A stretch of DNA of 64,000 nt from positions 326,276-390,275 of the forward strand of contig NZ_SMFT01000002.1 in assembly GCF_004339025.1 (NCBI RefSeq). The letters run 5' to 3'. The stretch is from Volucribacter psittacicida (GTDB lineage Bacteria; Pseudomonadota; Gammaproteobacteria; Enterobacterales; Pasteurellaceae). The notes under the pieces are model-generated. The model was given only the letters and a program-made list of their open reading frames with translations, did not search any database and was not told the origin of the DNA. Positions 27,867 to 35,465 of the stretch are shown here, in pieces. The stretch's first letter is position 1. Each line of letters starts with the position of its first letter. Made by a program: the position numbers and the translations under genes.

Positions 27867-29222
27867 ATGCTAATAGACAAAAGTAAGCGAGCCAAAAGAA
27901 ATCTTGAAAATTTGCCTTGTTTAGCACAACAACCAGAAGATATTACCTTTATTTATCGTGCAGAAGACTTTAAACAACAAATTATTCAGCTTATTCGTCA
28001 AGCAAAAACGCGCATTTATTTGACCGCACTTTATTGGCAAAATGATGAGGCGGGTCAACAAATCTTAGCTGAAATTTACCAAGCGAAACAAGATAATCCT
28101 CAACTCGATATTAAAATCCTCGTGGATTGGCATCGCGCCCAACGTAATTTATTGGGGGCAAAAAAGTGCGAAACCAATGCCGATTGGTATGTTCAACAAC
28201 GCCAAGCCCATCAAGACACCCCATTATTCTGGGGAGTGCCGATTAATACCCGAGAAATTTTTGGTGTTTTGCATATTAAAGGATTTATTTTTGATGATAC
28301 CTTGTTATATAGTGGGGCGAGCATTAATAATGTTTATTTATGCCAACAGCAAAAGTACCGTTATGATCGTTATCATCAAATTACCAATTCTGCTTTAGCG
28401 GATTGTATGGTCAATTTTATTAACCAATATTTATGGGATCAGCGTGCTGTTTTTTCCTTGGATCAGTTACCTCGCCCTACCACGAAGACCCTTCGCCACG
28501 CTATTCGTGCTTACCGTAAACACTTGGCACAACAGGGAAAATATCAATTTGAGAATAATGCCAATGAGCAACAACTTCGTATTAGTCCATTATTTGGTTT
28601 AGGTGCTCAACATAATGTATTAAATCGCACCATTGAGGATTTATTGTTAGTGGTAGAACAAAAATTAATTATTTGTACACCATATTTTAATTTACCACGC
28701 AGTTTACAACAAAAAATTCGTCTGCTTTTGCAATTAGGCAAACAAGTAGAAATTATTGTAGGTGATAAAACCGCGAATGATTTTTATATTCCCCCTGAAA
28801 AACCTTTTAAACTGATTGGAGCATTGCCTTATCTCTATGAAAAAAATCTACGCGCATTTAGCAAAAAATTTGCGGATGATATTACTCAAGGCAATTTAAC
28901 CATTAGAATCTGGAAAAATGGTGAAAATAGCTATCATCTTAAAGGGGTGTGGGTTGATGATTATTATATTTTATTGACGGGGAATAATCTTAATCCTCGT
29001 GCTTGGCGTTTAGATGCGGAAAATGGTTTGTTAATCCAAGATCCTCAGCAACAATTAAAAACTCAAGTAGCGCAAGAGTTACAAGCGATTCGTCAACATA
29101 CCCAACAAATTACCCACTATACTCAATTACAAGATTTAACGGATTATCCTTTTCCTGTGCAAAAATTACTGAAAAAATTTGCCAGAATTAAAGCCGATGC
29201 CTTAATCAAAATGGTGTTATAG
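27867..29222 (+). CDS. pssA: Phosphatidylserine synthase (PLD family)
   Basis: 451 residues, the length of enterobacterial PssA, which condenses CDP-diacylglycerol with serine in phosphatidylethanolamine synthesis and binds ribosomes/membranes peripherally. The two HKD-type motifs of the phospholipase D superfamily are visible: HIKGFIFDDTLLYSGASINNVY and HLKGVWVDDYYILLTGNNLNPRAWRLDAENGLL. Two uptake-like sites lie inside the gene. Its TAG stop (29220-29222) lies within the terminal TATAG of a palindromic repeat. Confidence 0.95.
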   Translation: MLIDKSKRAKRNLENLPCLAQQPEDITFIYRAEDFKQQIIQLIRQAKTRIYLTALYWQNDEAGQQILAEIYQAKQDNPQLDIKILVDWHRAQRNLLGAKKCETNADWYVQQRQAHQDTPLFWGVPINTREIFGVLHIKGFIFDDTLLYSGASINNVYLCQQQKYRYDRYHQITNSALADCMVNFINQYLWDQRAVFSLDQLPRPTTKTLRHAIRAYRKHLAQQGKYQFENNANEQQLRISPLFGLGAQHNVLNRTIEDLLLVVEQKLIICTPYFNLPRSLQQKIRLLLQLGKQVEIIVGDKTANDFYIPPEKPFKLIGALPYLYEKNLRAFSKKFADDITQGNLTIRIWKNGENSYHLKGVWVDDYYILLTGNNLNPRAWRLDAENGLLIQDPQQQLKTQVAQELQAIRQHTQQITHYTQLQDLTDYPFPVQKLLKKFARIKADALIKMVL

Positions 29223-29306
29223 CATTGAAAGAGGTACGCCGAAGGTAGTACAAAGCGTACGGCAAGGCGTACCAACAGGCTATCAGTCTAAAGTGGGACG
29301 ACTATC
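29218..29306 (-). repeat. Palindromic repeat family, copy containing pssA stop
   Basis: On the - strand: GATAGTCGTCCCACTTTAGA, CTGTTGGTACGCCTTGCCGT, TTGTACTACCTTCGGCGTACC, TCTTTCAATGCTATA. A near-complete long copy. The outermost bases overlap the last codons and TAG stop of pssA, and it fills the whole gap to the convergent MFS gene, so it may be the shared terminator region. Confidence 0.75.
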
Positions 29307-29312
29307 GTTGTT

Positions 29313-30605
29313 TCAATTATGGCTTTTTGGCATAGTAAGAATAACTAAGCTGGTGATAACCAACATCATTGCCACCCCAATATAAAGCGATTGTTTTTGC
29401 CAACCTAGATCTAATAATGCCCCTGCAAGGATTGGGGCGATAATCGCGCCCATTCTGCCAATACCTACCGCCCAACCCACGCCTGTGGCTCGGATTTTAG
29501 TTGGGTAAATTAACGTGTTAAGCATATAAATACCACTAATACAGCCATTAATAAGAAAACCTAATACCACGCCAATAACAATGGCAAAAATCAGCTGTTC
29601 AGACAATAAAATAAATCCAATCATGGTGATGGCAGCCATCAAGGTAAACAGCATTAAAACTTGGCTTGCTCGCCAGCGAATAGCAAAAAAGCCGTAGGAC
29701 GTTGCCCCACATACGGTTCCTGCCGAAATCATAATACCTACGGTAATACTTTGTTGAGCGGTCATACCTGCTTCTTTGAGTAATGTAGGTGTCCAAAAAT
29801 TAATAAAATAAAAGGCAAACATAATGGTAAAAAACACAAACCAAAGTAATAAAGTGGCTTTGATTAAGGGGGGCGAGAAAAGTTGACGTGGCGAATGAGA
29901 TTTTATCTCTTGAGGAGATAAAGGCGGTAATTGGTATTGAGTTATGCCTAATCGTTGGCTGATATGATCAAGGCGTTGGCGAAAGGCTTTTGGTTGCTTA
30001 TTGACTAAATAATCAATGGATTCAGGTAAAAATAGCCATAACATCACAAAACAAAGGCCGGTTAAGATTGCCCCTGCTAAAAATACCGAGCGCCAACCAT
30101 AATATTGCTGTAAAAACACAGCAAAAATTCCGCCTAATACCGCCCCTAAACTGTAACCCGCAATAAAAATACTAATGGCAACGCCTCGCCATTTTTGTGA
30201 TGCATACTCACTGGCTAAAATATTTCCTCCAACCAAAATGCCTCCTACGCCAATGCCCGTAATAATGCGGTAAATGGCAAGGCTAGTTGGGTTATGAACA
30301 AAAGCGGAAGCGAACATACCTAAAGCAGAAATTGCCACCGCAATTAATAATAATGGTCGCCGCCCAATACGATCCGCAAGAGGGGCAAGAAACAAAGAGC
30401 CTAGTGCCATACCAATAAGCCCAGCACTGAGTAAATAACCAAGTGCGGTGCTTGTGAGAGAAAATTCTTCTCGAATGGCGGACGCGGTAAAGGCAAGTGC
30501 CAATACATCAAAACCATCAAGCATATTCATTATGGCGGTCATCAAAATGACAAACCACTGATAAGGCCGCATAGGATTTAAATTAATTTGACTTACAAGA
30601 TTCAT
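29313..30605 (-). CDS. MFS transporter, aromatic acid:H+ symporter type (second paralogue)
   Basis: 430 residues, 12 membrane helices. The MFS signature LADRIGRRPLLL follows helix 2, and the helix-1 motif NMLDGFDVLALAFTASAI with the DGFD aspartates is characteristic of the AAHS (PcaK/BenK/MhpT-like) family. Helix 4-5 has RIITGIGVGGILVGGNILASEY. It is a clear paralogue of the gene immediately upstream, sharing long blocks throughout. Its ATG overlaps the upstream stop as ATGA, giving translational coupling. The substrate is unknown; no aromatic catabolic enzyme is nearby. It sits at the end of a yhhQ-MFS-MFS operon with a candidate preQ1 riboswitch. Confidence 0.87.
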   Translation of the reverse strand: MNLVSQINLNPMRPYQWFVILMTAIMNMLDGFDVLALAFTASAIREEFSLTSTALGYLLSAGLIGMALGSLFLAPLADRIGRRPLLLIAVAISALGMFASAFVHNPTSLAIYRIITGIGVGGILVGGNILASEYASQKWRGVAISIFIAGYSLGAVLGGIFAVFLQQYYGWRSVFLAGAILTGLCFVMLWLFLPESIDYLVNKQPKAFRQRLDHISQRLGITQYQLPPLSPQEIKSHSPRQLFSPPLIKATLLLWFVFFTIMFAFYFINFWTPTLLKEAGMTAQQSITVGIMISAGTVCGATSYGFFAIRWRASQVLMLFTLMAAITMIGFILLSEQLIFAIVIGVVLGFLINGCISGIYMLNTLIYPTKIRATGVGWAVGIGRMGAIIAPILAGALLDLGWQKQSLYIGVAMMLVITSLVILTMPKSHN

Positions 30606-31912
30606 TTTACTGCGTTTAATTCTGCTTTAATACGTAAGAAAGCTAAGGCTAAGGTAGAAACAAGCATAATCAATGCAATGCCAATATATAAATCCTGTTT
30701 CTGCCAACCTTGATCCAATAAAAAGCCTGCTACGGTGGGAGCTAAAATCGCGCCTACACGCCCCACGCCTATTGACCAGCCTACTCCTGTACCACGAATA
30801 TCTGCGGCATAAATACTTGGGTTGAGGGTATAAAGCCCACTAATACAACCGTTCATTAACGCACCAATGGCAATCCCAAAAACAATGGCGAGGGATAACA
30901 TACTGGCGGATAAAATAAAAATTACCGACATTAACGCCGCTCCCAAGGTAAATAAAATCAAGACGTTGCGTGCTGTCCATCGGCTGGCTAAAATACCATA
31001 AAGCAATGCCCCACAAGTTCCCCCTAAGGAGATCATTATTCCCACAGTAACACTTTGTTCCGTACTCATTCCCATTTCTTTTAACAAAGCAGGCGTCCAA
31101 GAGCTAACAAAATAATAGCTAAACATAATGGCAATAAAAGCAAGCCAGATTAACAATGTTGAACGCAAATATTGTGGGCTAAATAATTTAGAAATAGGCA
31201 GTTTTACCGCATTTGTGTTCCCTTTAGGGGGTAATGCCCAGTCGCCCGCTAAATGAATTTTGCGGGCTATGTGATTTAAACGCTGTTGGGCATTTTTAGG
31301 TTGTTTCGTGCTAAGGAAATCAATGGATTCAGGTAACCAAAATAATAACACCAACAAACATAAAGCAGTTAATATCGCGCCGACCAAATACACCGAACGC
31401 CAACCATATTCTGCTTGTAAAACAACCGCAAAAAAGCCCCCCAACATAGCACCAATACCAAAGCCAGAGGCATAAATGCTAATGGCTAAACTACGCCATT
31501 TTTTAGAAGAATATTCACTGGTTAAAACATTGGTGCCGACTAAAATCCCACCCACGCCTAATCCTGTGATAACTCGCCAAAAACCGAGGACTTGGTAACT
31601 ACTTACAAAGGCAGAGCCTAACATACCTAATGCCGATAGGGCTACCGAAATCAGCAATAAGGGACGGCGACCAAATTTATCCGCTAAAGGGGCAAGAAAT
31701 AAGGAGCCAGCGGTCATACCCAATAAACCTGCACTAAATAAATAGCCCAGCTCAACGCCTGTTAGCCCAAATTCAGTACGAATTGCCGTTGCCGTAAAGG
31801 CGAGAGCCAATACATCAAACCCATCTAATAAATTCATTACCGCCGCCATAATAACAATGAGCCATTGGTATAAACTCATTGGACTTTGCGCGATTTTTTC
31901 TGTTAATGTCAT
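30602..31912 (-). CDS. MFS transporter, aromatic acid:H+ symporter type (first paralogue)
   Basis: 436 residues from the ATG at 31912 (MTLTEKIAQSPMSLYQW). An in-frame GTG five codons earlier is less likely because GGAG sits at the right distance before the ATG. Twelve membrane helices with NLLDGFDVLALAFTATAI, LADKFGRRPLLL, RVITGLGVGGILVGTNVLTSEYSSKKWRSLAISIYASGFGIGAMLGG and a C-terminal GIGVGW-like IRGTGVGWSIGVGRVGAILAP. AAHS-type MFS. It begins 29 bases after the yhhQ stop with no terminator between, and overlaps its paralogue by four bases. Substrate unknown. Confidence 0.87.
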   Translation of the reverse strand: MTLTEKIAQSPMSLYQWLIVIMAAVMNLLDGFDVLALAFTATAIRTEFGLTGVELGYLFSAGLLGMTAGSLFLAPLADKFGRRPLLLISVALSALGMLGSAFVSSYQVLGFWRVITGLGVGGILVGTNVLTSEYSSKKWRSLAISIYASGFGIGAMLGGFFAVVLQAEYGWRSVYLVGAILTALCLLVLLFWLPESIDFLSTKQPKNAQQRLNHIARKIHLAGDWALPPKGNTNAVKLPISKLFSPQYLRSTLLIWLAFIAIMFSYYFVSSWTPALLKEMGMSTEQSVTVGIMISLGGTCGALLYGILASRWTARNVLILFTLGAALMSVIFILSASMLSLAIVFGIAIGALMNGCISGLYTLNPSIYAADIRGTGVGWSIGVGRVGAILAPTVAGFLLDQGWQKQDLYIGIALIMLVSTLALAFLRIKAELNAVK

Positions 31913-31941
31913 AGACCACTTCTCCACTATTATGATAAAAC

Positions 31942-32631
31942 TTACTGCGTTAAACGATTAATCTTTCGCAAAATAACATCTAGCACCACACCATAGGCAG
32001 GAACAAATAATAAAATCCCAATAAAGAGTTTAAATAAATAATCCACAAACCCTAGACTTACCCAGTGAGTTGCCATAAAAGGATCGCTACTTTGATAAAA
32101 AGCCACCGCAAAAAATAAAAAGGTATCCATCGCAGAACCGAAAATCATTGAACAACTAGGGGCTATCCACCATTGTGGTAAGCGACGTAATCGGTTAAAC
32201 ACAAACACATCTAATAATTGCCCAAAGACGTAAGCCAAAAAGCTGGCAATGGCAATACGAAAAACAAAAAAATTAAAAATACTGACCGCACTTAGCCCTT
32301 GATAAACGCCCTCTGAAAACAAAACAGAAACAATATAGCTAATAACTAATGCGGGCAACATCACAATAAAAATAATAATACGTGCAGCCTTTGCGCCAAA
32401 AATGCGTACCGTTAAATCTGTGGCAAGGAAAATAAAAGGAAAAGTGAGTGTGCCCCAAGTGCTATGAAAACGAAAATCTTGTAGATGAAAAATCCCCAAA
32501 GGAAGACGAATTTCAAAGGGAATTTGTACCAAATAATTACTGGCGGTAATGATAAAAATATGAAAAAAACTGAGTAAAAAAAGAGAATAAATTTTTTGTT
32601 GACGTGTAAATACTAACGATTGTTTTAACAT
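31942..32631 (-). CDS. yhhQ: Queuosine precursor transporter YhhQ
   Basis: 229 residues, six or so membrane helices. E. coli YhhQ imports the queuosine precursors preQ0 and preQ1. It aligns along its length with YhhQ: FHIFIITASNYLVQIPFEI, STWGTLTFPFIFLATDLTVRIFGAKAARIIIFIVMLPALVISYIVSVLF, RIAIASFLAYVFGQLLDVFVFNRLR and VDYLFKLFIGILLFVPAYGV. It has a slightly longer N terminus and an insertion (RLPLGIFHLQDFRF). ATG at 32631 with AAGGA. First gene of an operon with two MFS transporters, and its leader carries a preQ1-I-like fold. Confidence 0.93.
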   Translation of the reverse strand: MLKQSLVFTRQQKIYSLFLLSFFHIFIITASNYLVQIPFEIRLPLGIFHLQDFRFHSTWGTLTFPFIFLATDLTVRIFGAKAARIIIFIVMLPALVISYIVSVLFSEGVYQGLSAVSIFNFFVFRIAIASFLAYVFGQLLDVFVFNRLRRLPQWWIAPSCSMIFGSAMDTFLFFAVAFYQSSDPFMATHWVSLGFVDYLFKLFIGILLFVPAYGVVLDVILRKINRLTQ

Positions 32632-32634
32632 AAT

Positions 32635-32675
32635 GATCCTTTTTATTAAGTGATTGGGGTGAGGGAACCCAAATA
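32635..32675 (-). promoter_or_regulatory. Candidate preQ1-I riboswitch in the yhhQ leader
   Basis: On the - strand: P1 TTGGG (32672-32668) pairs with CCCAA (32658-32654). The loop TTCCCTCAC ends in a C at 32659, immediately before CCC as in the ligand-contacting position of known class I aptamers. The tail CACTTAATAAAAAGG is A-rich and ends in AGG (32640-32638), which can pair with CCT (32664-32662) to form the P2 pseudoknot. That AGG is part of the yhhQ Shine-Dalgarno, so ligand binding would hide it. Placement before a preQ0/preQ1 transporter fits. No covariance search was possible. Confidence 0.65.
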
Positions 32676-32783
32676 TATAGTCGTCCCACTTTAAAAATGA
32701 TACAGCGTTGGTACGCCTCGCCGTACGACTTGTACTGTCTTCGGCGTACCGCCTTGTCTCATTTTAAATTGGAAACGACTATA
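32676..32783 (+). repeat. Palindromic repeat family, best-preserved full copy
   Basis: 108 bases: TATAGTCGTCCCACTTTAAA, TACAGCGTTGGTACGCCTCG, CCGTACGACTTGTACTGTC, TTCGGCGTACCGCCTTGTC, then CATTTTAAATTGGAAACGAC and TATA. The outer ends are inverted (ATAGTCGT / ACGACTAT), an inner pair CACTTTAAA-like / TTTAAATTG follows, and the core GGTACGCC / GGCGTACC is a perfect inverted repeat. It is immediately adjacent to the yhhQ riboswitch on the upstream side, so the yhhQ promoter may lie in it. Confidence 0.8.
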
Positions 32784-32813
32784 ATCGCGACACTTTAAAC
32801 TGAAACAACTATA
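32780..32813. repeat. Mini form of the palindromic repeat, abutting the full copy
   Basis: TATAATCGCGACACTTTAAA, then CTGAAACAACTATA. Ends joined without core. It shares its first TATA with the right end of the 32676-32783 copy, giving a tandem of full and mini forms. Confidence 0.6.
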
Positions 32814-32828
32814 AAACCCTTTCTTGGC

Positions 32829-32855
32829 ATAAAAAACCCTGCATTATGCAGGGTT
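32829..32855 (-). terminator. Intrinsic terminator after rpmE
   Basis: Perfect 9-bp stem AACCCTGCA / TGCAGGGTT with a TTA loop. On the - strand it is followed by TTTTTT. It lies 22 bases past the rpmE stop. Confidence 0.9.
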
Positions 32856-32876
32856 AATATCATCGTTAAACCAAGA

Positions 32877-33089
32877 TTATTTTGTACTTGGAATACTGAA
32901 ACGTTTGTTAAAGCGTTCTACACGACCGCCTGTATCAACAACACGTTGTTTACCTGTATAGAATGGGTGACAAACACCACACACATCTAAGTTAATGTCT
33001 TTACCCACTGTAGAGCGAGTTTTAATCACATTACCGCAAGAACAAGTTGCCGTAATTTCTTTATATTCTGGGTGAATACCTTGTCTCAT
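32877..33089 (-). CDS. rpmE: 50S ribosomal protein L31, zinc-binding form
   Basis: 70 residues from the ATG at 33089 ([20 protein letters not shown]). A longer frame extends upstream but L31 starts here and GAGG precedes it. The cysteine set ([15 protein letters not shown]) marks the zinc-containing type rather than the YkgM-like zinc-free paralogue. L31 bridges the subunits near the central protuberance. Followed by a strong terminator. Confidence 0.95.
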   Translation of the reverse strand: MRQGIHPEYKEITATCSCGNVIKTRSTVGKDINLDVCGVCHPFYTGKQRVVDTGGRVERFNKRFSIPSTK

Positions 33090-33204
33090 AGAAAACCTCA
33101 ATCTGAAGCCATACCGCCATTGGCGTTTTTCAGCCAATACCGTATGTAATCTTAACCTATTTCAGGTTAGTTGGTTAATATTCATTGCATAAATGCAACA
33201 GGAA

Positions 33205-33235
33205 AAGTGCGGTGCATTTTATAATAAAAATGCAC
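33205..33235 (-). terminator. Possible terminator with uptake signal after rplS
   Basis: AAGTGCGGT (33205-33213) overlaps a hairpin GTGCATTTT / AAAATGCAC (33212-33220 and 33227-33235). On the - strand the hairpin is followed by CGCACTTTT, so the T run is delayed. It lies 52 bases past the rplS stop. Confidence 0.4.
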
Positions 33236-33286
33236 TCGCAACAATATGAAAGATAATCCCTTTAAAAGACTATCTTAACGACTTAA

Positions 33287-33637
33287 TTAGTCGCCTAAAC
33301 GCTCTTTAATACGTGCAGATTTACCTGAACGCTCACGTAAGTAGTAAAGTTTCGCTTTACGTACCGCACCTTTACGTTTCACACTAATGCTATCAATGAT
33401 TGGTGAATGAGTTTGGAATACACGCTCAACCCCAACGCCATTAGAAATTTTACGTAAAGTAAAAGCAGAATGTAAACCACGATTGCGAATCGCGATAACA
33501 ACGCCTTCAAAGGCTTGTAAACGTTTTTTATTACCTTCTTTTACCCATACTTTCACTTCTAAAGTATCACCTGGGCGGAAGCTAGGTACGTTTTGTTTAA
33601 GTTGTTCTTGTTCAAGTTGTTTAATGATGTTACTCAT
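33287..33637 (-). CDS. rplS: 50S ribosomal protein L19
   Basis: 116 residues, one more than E. coli L19, at the 30S-50S interface. Typical stretches: [60 protein letters not shown] and [22 protein letters not shown]. Last gene of the conserved rpsP-rimM-trmD-rplS operon, 30 bases after trmD. Confidence 0.97.
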   Translation of the reverse strand: MSNIIKQLEQEQLKQNVPSFRPGDTLEVKVWVKEGNKKRLQAFEGVVIAIRNRGLHSAFTLRKISNGVGVERVFQTHSPIIDSISVKRKGAVRKAKLYYLRERSGKSARIKERLGD

Positions 33638-33667
33638 AATCTTTCCTTATAAGGATAAATCCTAGGT

Positions 33668-34417
33668 TTAACTGATAATCGCTTGATACTCAAGTTGTGC
33701 TTGAGCCAATAGCTTACGTTGTTCGTCAGTCAGAGCTAGGCTTTCTAATAGCTCAGGTCGTCTTAACCAAGTCCGCAATAAAGATTGCTTTAATCGCCAT
33801 TGGCGGATTTCTTCATGGTTACCAGACATTAACACCTTAGGAACAGTCAAGCCGTCTAAACATTCAGGGCGTGTATAATGAGGACAATCTAACAAACCTT
33901 CTGCAAAGGAATCTTCTTGTGCAGAAACCGCTTTACCCAATACACCCGGGATAAATCTTGCCACTGCATCGATTAACGTCATTGCGGGCAACTCCCCCCC
34001 TGTTAAAACGTAATCACCGATTGACCATTCTTCATCAATATCCGTTTCAATCAATCGTTCATCAATGCCCTCGTAACGCCCACAAACTAAAACCAAGTTT
34101 TGATATGTAGACAAATATTTTACGCCTGCTTGATCGAGTTTACGTCCTTGTGGCGAAAGGTAAATCACTTTTGTCTGCTCGCCAATATTCTGTTTAGCAC
34201 AACGAATGGCATCACGCAAAGGTTGCACCATCATCAACATACCCGGACCACCGCCATAAGGGCGATCATCAACAGTTTTATGTTTATCCGTTGTAAAATC
34301 TCGAGGATTCCAACATTGTATGCTTAACAGATTTTGTTTAACTGCTCGTCCTGTTACCCCAAATTCCGTAATCGCTTTAAACATCTCGGGAAAAAGGCTA
34401 ATAATACCAATCTGCAT
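33668..34417 (-). CDS. trmD: tRNA (guanine-37-N1)-methyltransferase TrmD
   Basis: 249 residues. It methylates G37 next to the anticodon using SAM bound in a trefoil knot, preventing frameshifting. Motifs: [83 protein letters not shown] and [16 protein letters not shown]. It follows rimM by 24 bases in the ribosomal operon. Confidence 0.97.
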   Translation of the reverse strand: MQIGIISLFPEMFKAITEFGVTGRAVKQNLLSIQCWNPRDFTTDKHKTVDDRPYGGGPGMLMMVQPLRDAIRCAKQNIGEQTKVIYLSPQGRKLDQAGVKYLSTYQNLVLVCGRYEGIDERLIETDIDEEWSIGDYVLTGGELPAMTLIDAVARFIPGVLGKAVSAQEDSFAEGLLDCPHYTRPECLDGLTVPKVLMSGNHEEIRQWRLKQSLLRTWLRRPELLESLALTDEQRKLLAQAQLEYQAIIS

Positions 34418-34441
34418 ATAAAGCTACAGGATTACCTGAGG

Positions 34442-34969
34442 TTAGAAACCAGCGTCCCAATCCACTTCTATTGTTTTTGTGGTGAGATCGACTCTTTTAA
34501 CTACTTGTTCAAGCAAAAAAGGAATTAACCGTTCTTGCTTAGCGAAAGCATCTTTATTCATTGCTCTTACGACCAACACATCATTAGATCCCGTTTCCAT
34601 CATTTCAGAAACCACGCCCATATTATAGCCTTGCAAATTAACGACCTGACAGCCAATCAAATCGTGCCAATAATAATCCCCCTCTTCAAGCTGAGGAAAG
34701 ACCGCAAGATCCACGCCAATTTCAATATTAGCGAGAGTTTGAGCGCTTTCTCGATCATCAATATGTTTCAATTTAACAATCAAATCATTATTGTGATAAC
34801 GCCAAGTTTCTAATTCTGTTTGTTGCCACTTGCCTTTAATTTTTAAATACCAAGGCTGATAAGCAAAGATACTTTCACTTTGTTCTGTTGATGAATAGAT
34901 ACGCAACCAACCACGAATGCCATAAGTGGAACCTAATTTCCCAACCACTGCAATACGTTGTTCACTCAT
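34442..34969 (-). CDS. rimM: 16S rRNA processing protein RimM
   Basis: 175 residues from the ATG at 34969 ([20 protein letters not shown]). An in-frame GTG three codons earlier is less likely because AGGTGAG is well placed before the ATG. RimM binds S19 and aids 30S head maturation. The N-terminal barrel has [20 protein letters not shown], and the C-terminal PRC barrel has [40 protein letters not shown] and [27 protein letters not shown]. In the operon between rpsP and trmD. Confidence 0.95.
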   Translation of the reverse strand: MSEQRIAVVGKLGSTYGIRGWLRIYSSTEQSESIFAYQPWYLKIKGKWQQTELETWRYHNNDLIVKLKHIDDRESAQTLANIEIGVDLAVFPQLEEGDYYWHDLIGCQVVNLQGYNMGVVSEMMETGSNDVLVVRAMNKDAFAKQERLIPFLLEQVVKRVDLTTKTIEVDWDAGF

Positions 34970-35001
34970 CTTACTCACCTAACTAAAATAAAGAATATTG
35001 T

Positions 35002-35250
35002 TTATGCTTCTTTACGAGCTTGTTTTACTAAGCTGTTTACACGATCAGATAAAGTAGCACCTTGACCTAACCAGTAATCAACACGCTCTAAATTAATACG
35101 TAAAGGCTCAGCTTGACCAGAAGCTAAAGGGTTAAAAAAGCCTACACGCTCAATAAAACGACCGTCACGCGGTGAACGGCTATCTGCAACAACAATTTGA
35201 TAAAATGGGCGTTTTTTTGCTCCGCCACGAGATAAACGAATGGTTACCAT
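35002..35250 (-). CDS. rpsP: 30S ribosomal protein S16
   Basis: 82 residues as in E. coli. Starts [41 protein letters not shown], a near-invariant sequence. First gene of rpsP-rimM-trmD-rplS. ATG at 35250 after AGAGGAAGGTT. Its leader holds a terminator-like hairpin. Confidence 0.97.
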   Translation of the reverse strand: MVTIRLSRGGAKKRPFYQIVVADSRSPRDGRFIERVGFFNPLASGQAEPLRINLERVDYWLGQGATLSDRVNSLVKQARKEA

Positions 35251-35267
35251 AACCTTCCTCTAATTCA

Positions 35268-35300
35268 ATAGTAAAAAGAAAAATCCTCATAAATGAGGAT
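35268..35300 (-). terminator. Terminator or attenuator hairpin in the rpsP leader
   Basis: On the - strand ATCCTCAT-TT-ATGAGGAT is followed by TTTTCTTTTT, 33-50 bases before the rpsP ATG. It could end transcription from the glycosyltransferase genes upstream. If the AT-rich -10-like TATATA at about 35322 is the rpsP promoter, the hairpin lies inside the leader and would attenuate the ribosomal operon. Confidence 0.65.
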
Positions 35301-35384
35301 AATGCTTACTTTTTTCTCTGTATATATAGACAAAAAGCCTGCCGATTTTACCTTTTTTGATAAAAAATGCAAGTATGAAATAAA

Positions 35385-35452
35385 TACCATCCCACTTTTA
35401 TAGCCGTTTCAATTTAAAATAAGACAAGCCTGTAAACTGAAGGCAATACAAA
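35385..35452 (-). repeat. Palindromic repeat family, right half plus extra end
   Basis: On the + strand TATAGCCGTTTCAATTTAAA, ATAAGACAAGCCTGTAAACT, then GAAGGCAATACAAAG is the reverse complement of the right half of the full copy (TATAGTCGTTTCCAATTTAA, ATGAGACAAGGCGGTACGCC, GAAGACAGTACAAGT). It breaks off exactly at an uptake signal (35451-35459). Just left, ATACCATCCCACTTT resembles a left end in direct contact. Confidence 0.55.
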
Positions 35453-35465
35453 GTGCGGTCAGTTT

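Noticed and set aside
29313-31912. Tandem MFS genes as a recent, near-identical duplication
   Set aside because: The two proteins are clearly paralogous but differ at many positions throughout and at insertions in the central loop, so the duplication is old and is not an assembly artefact.
35318-35333. LexA box CTGT-N8-ACAA upstream of rpsP
   Set aside because: One mismatch to CTGT-N8-ACAG, but a ribosomal protein operon is not an expected SOS target and the TATATATA is better explained as a -10 region.
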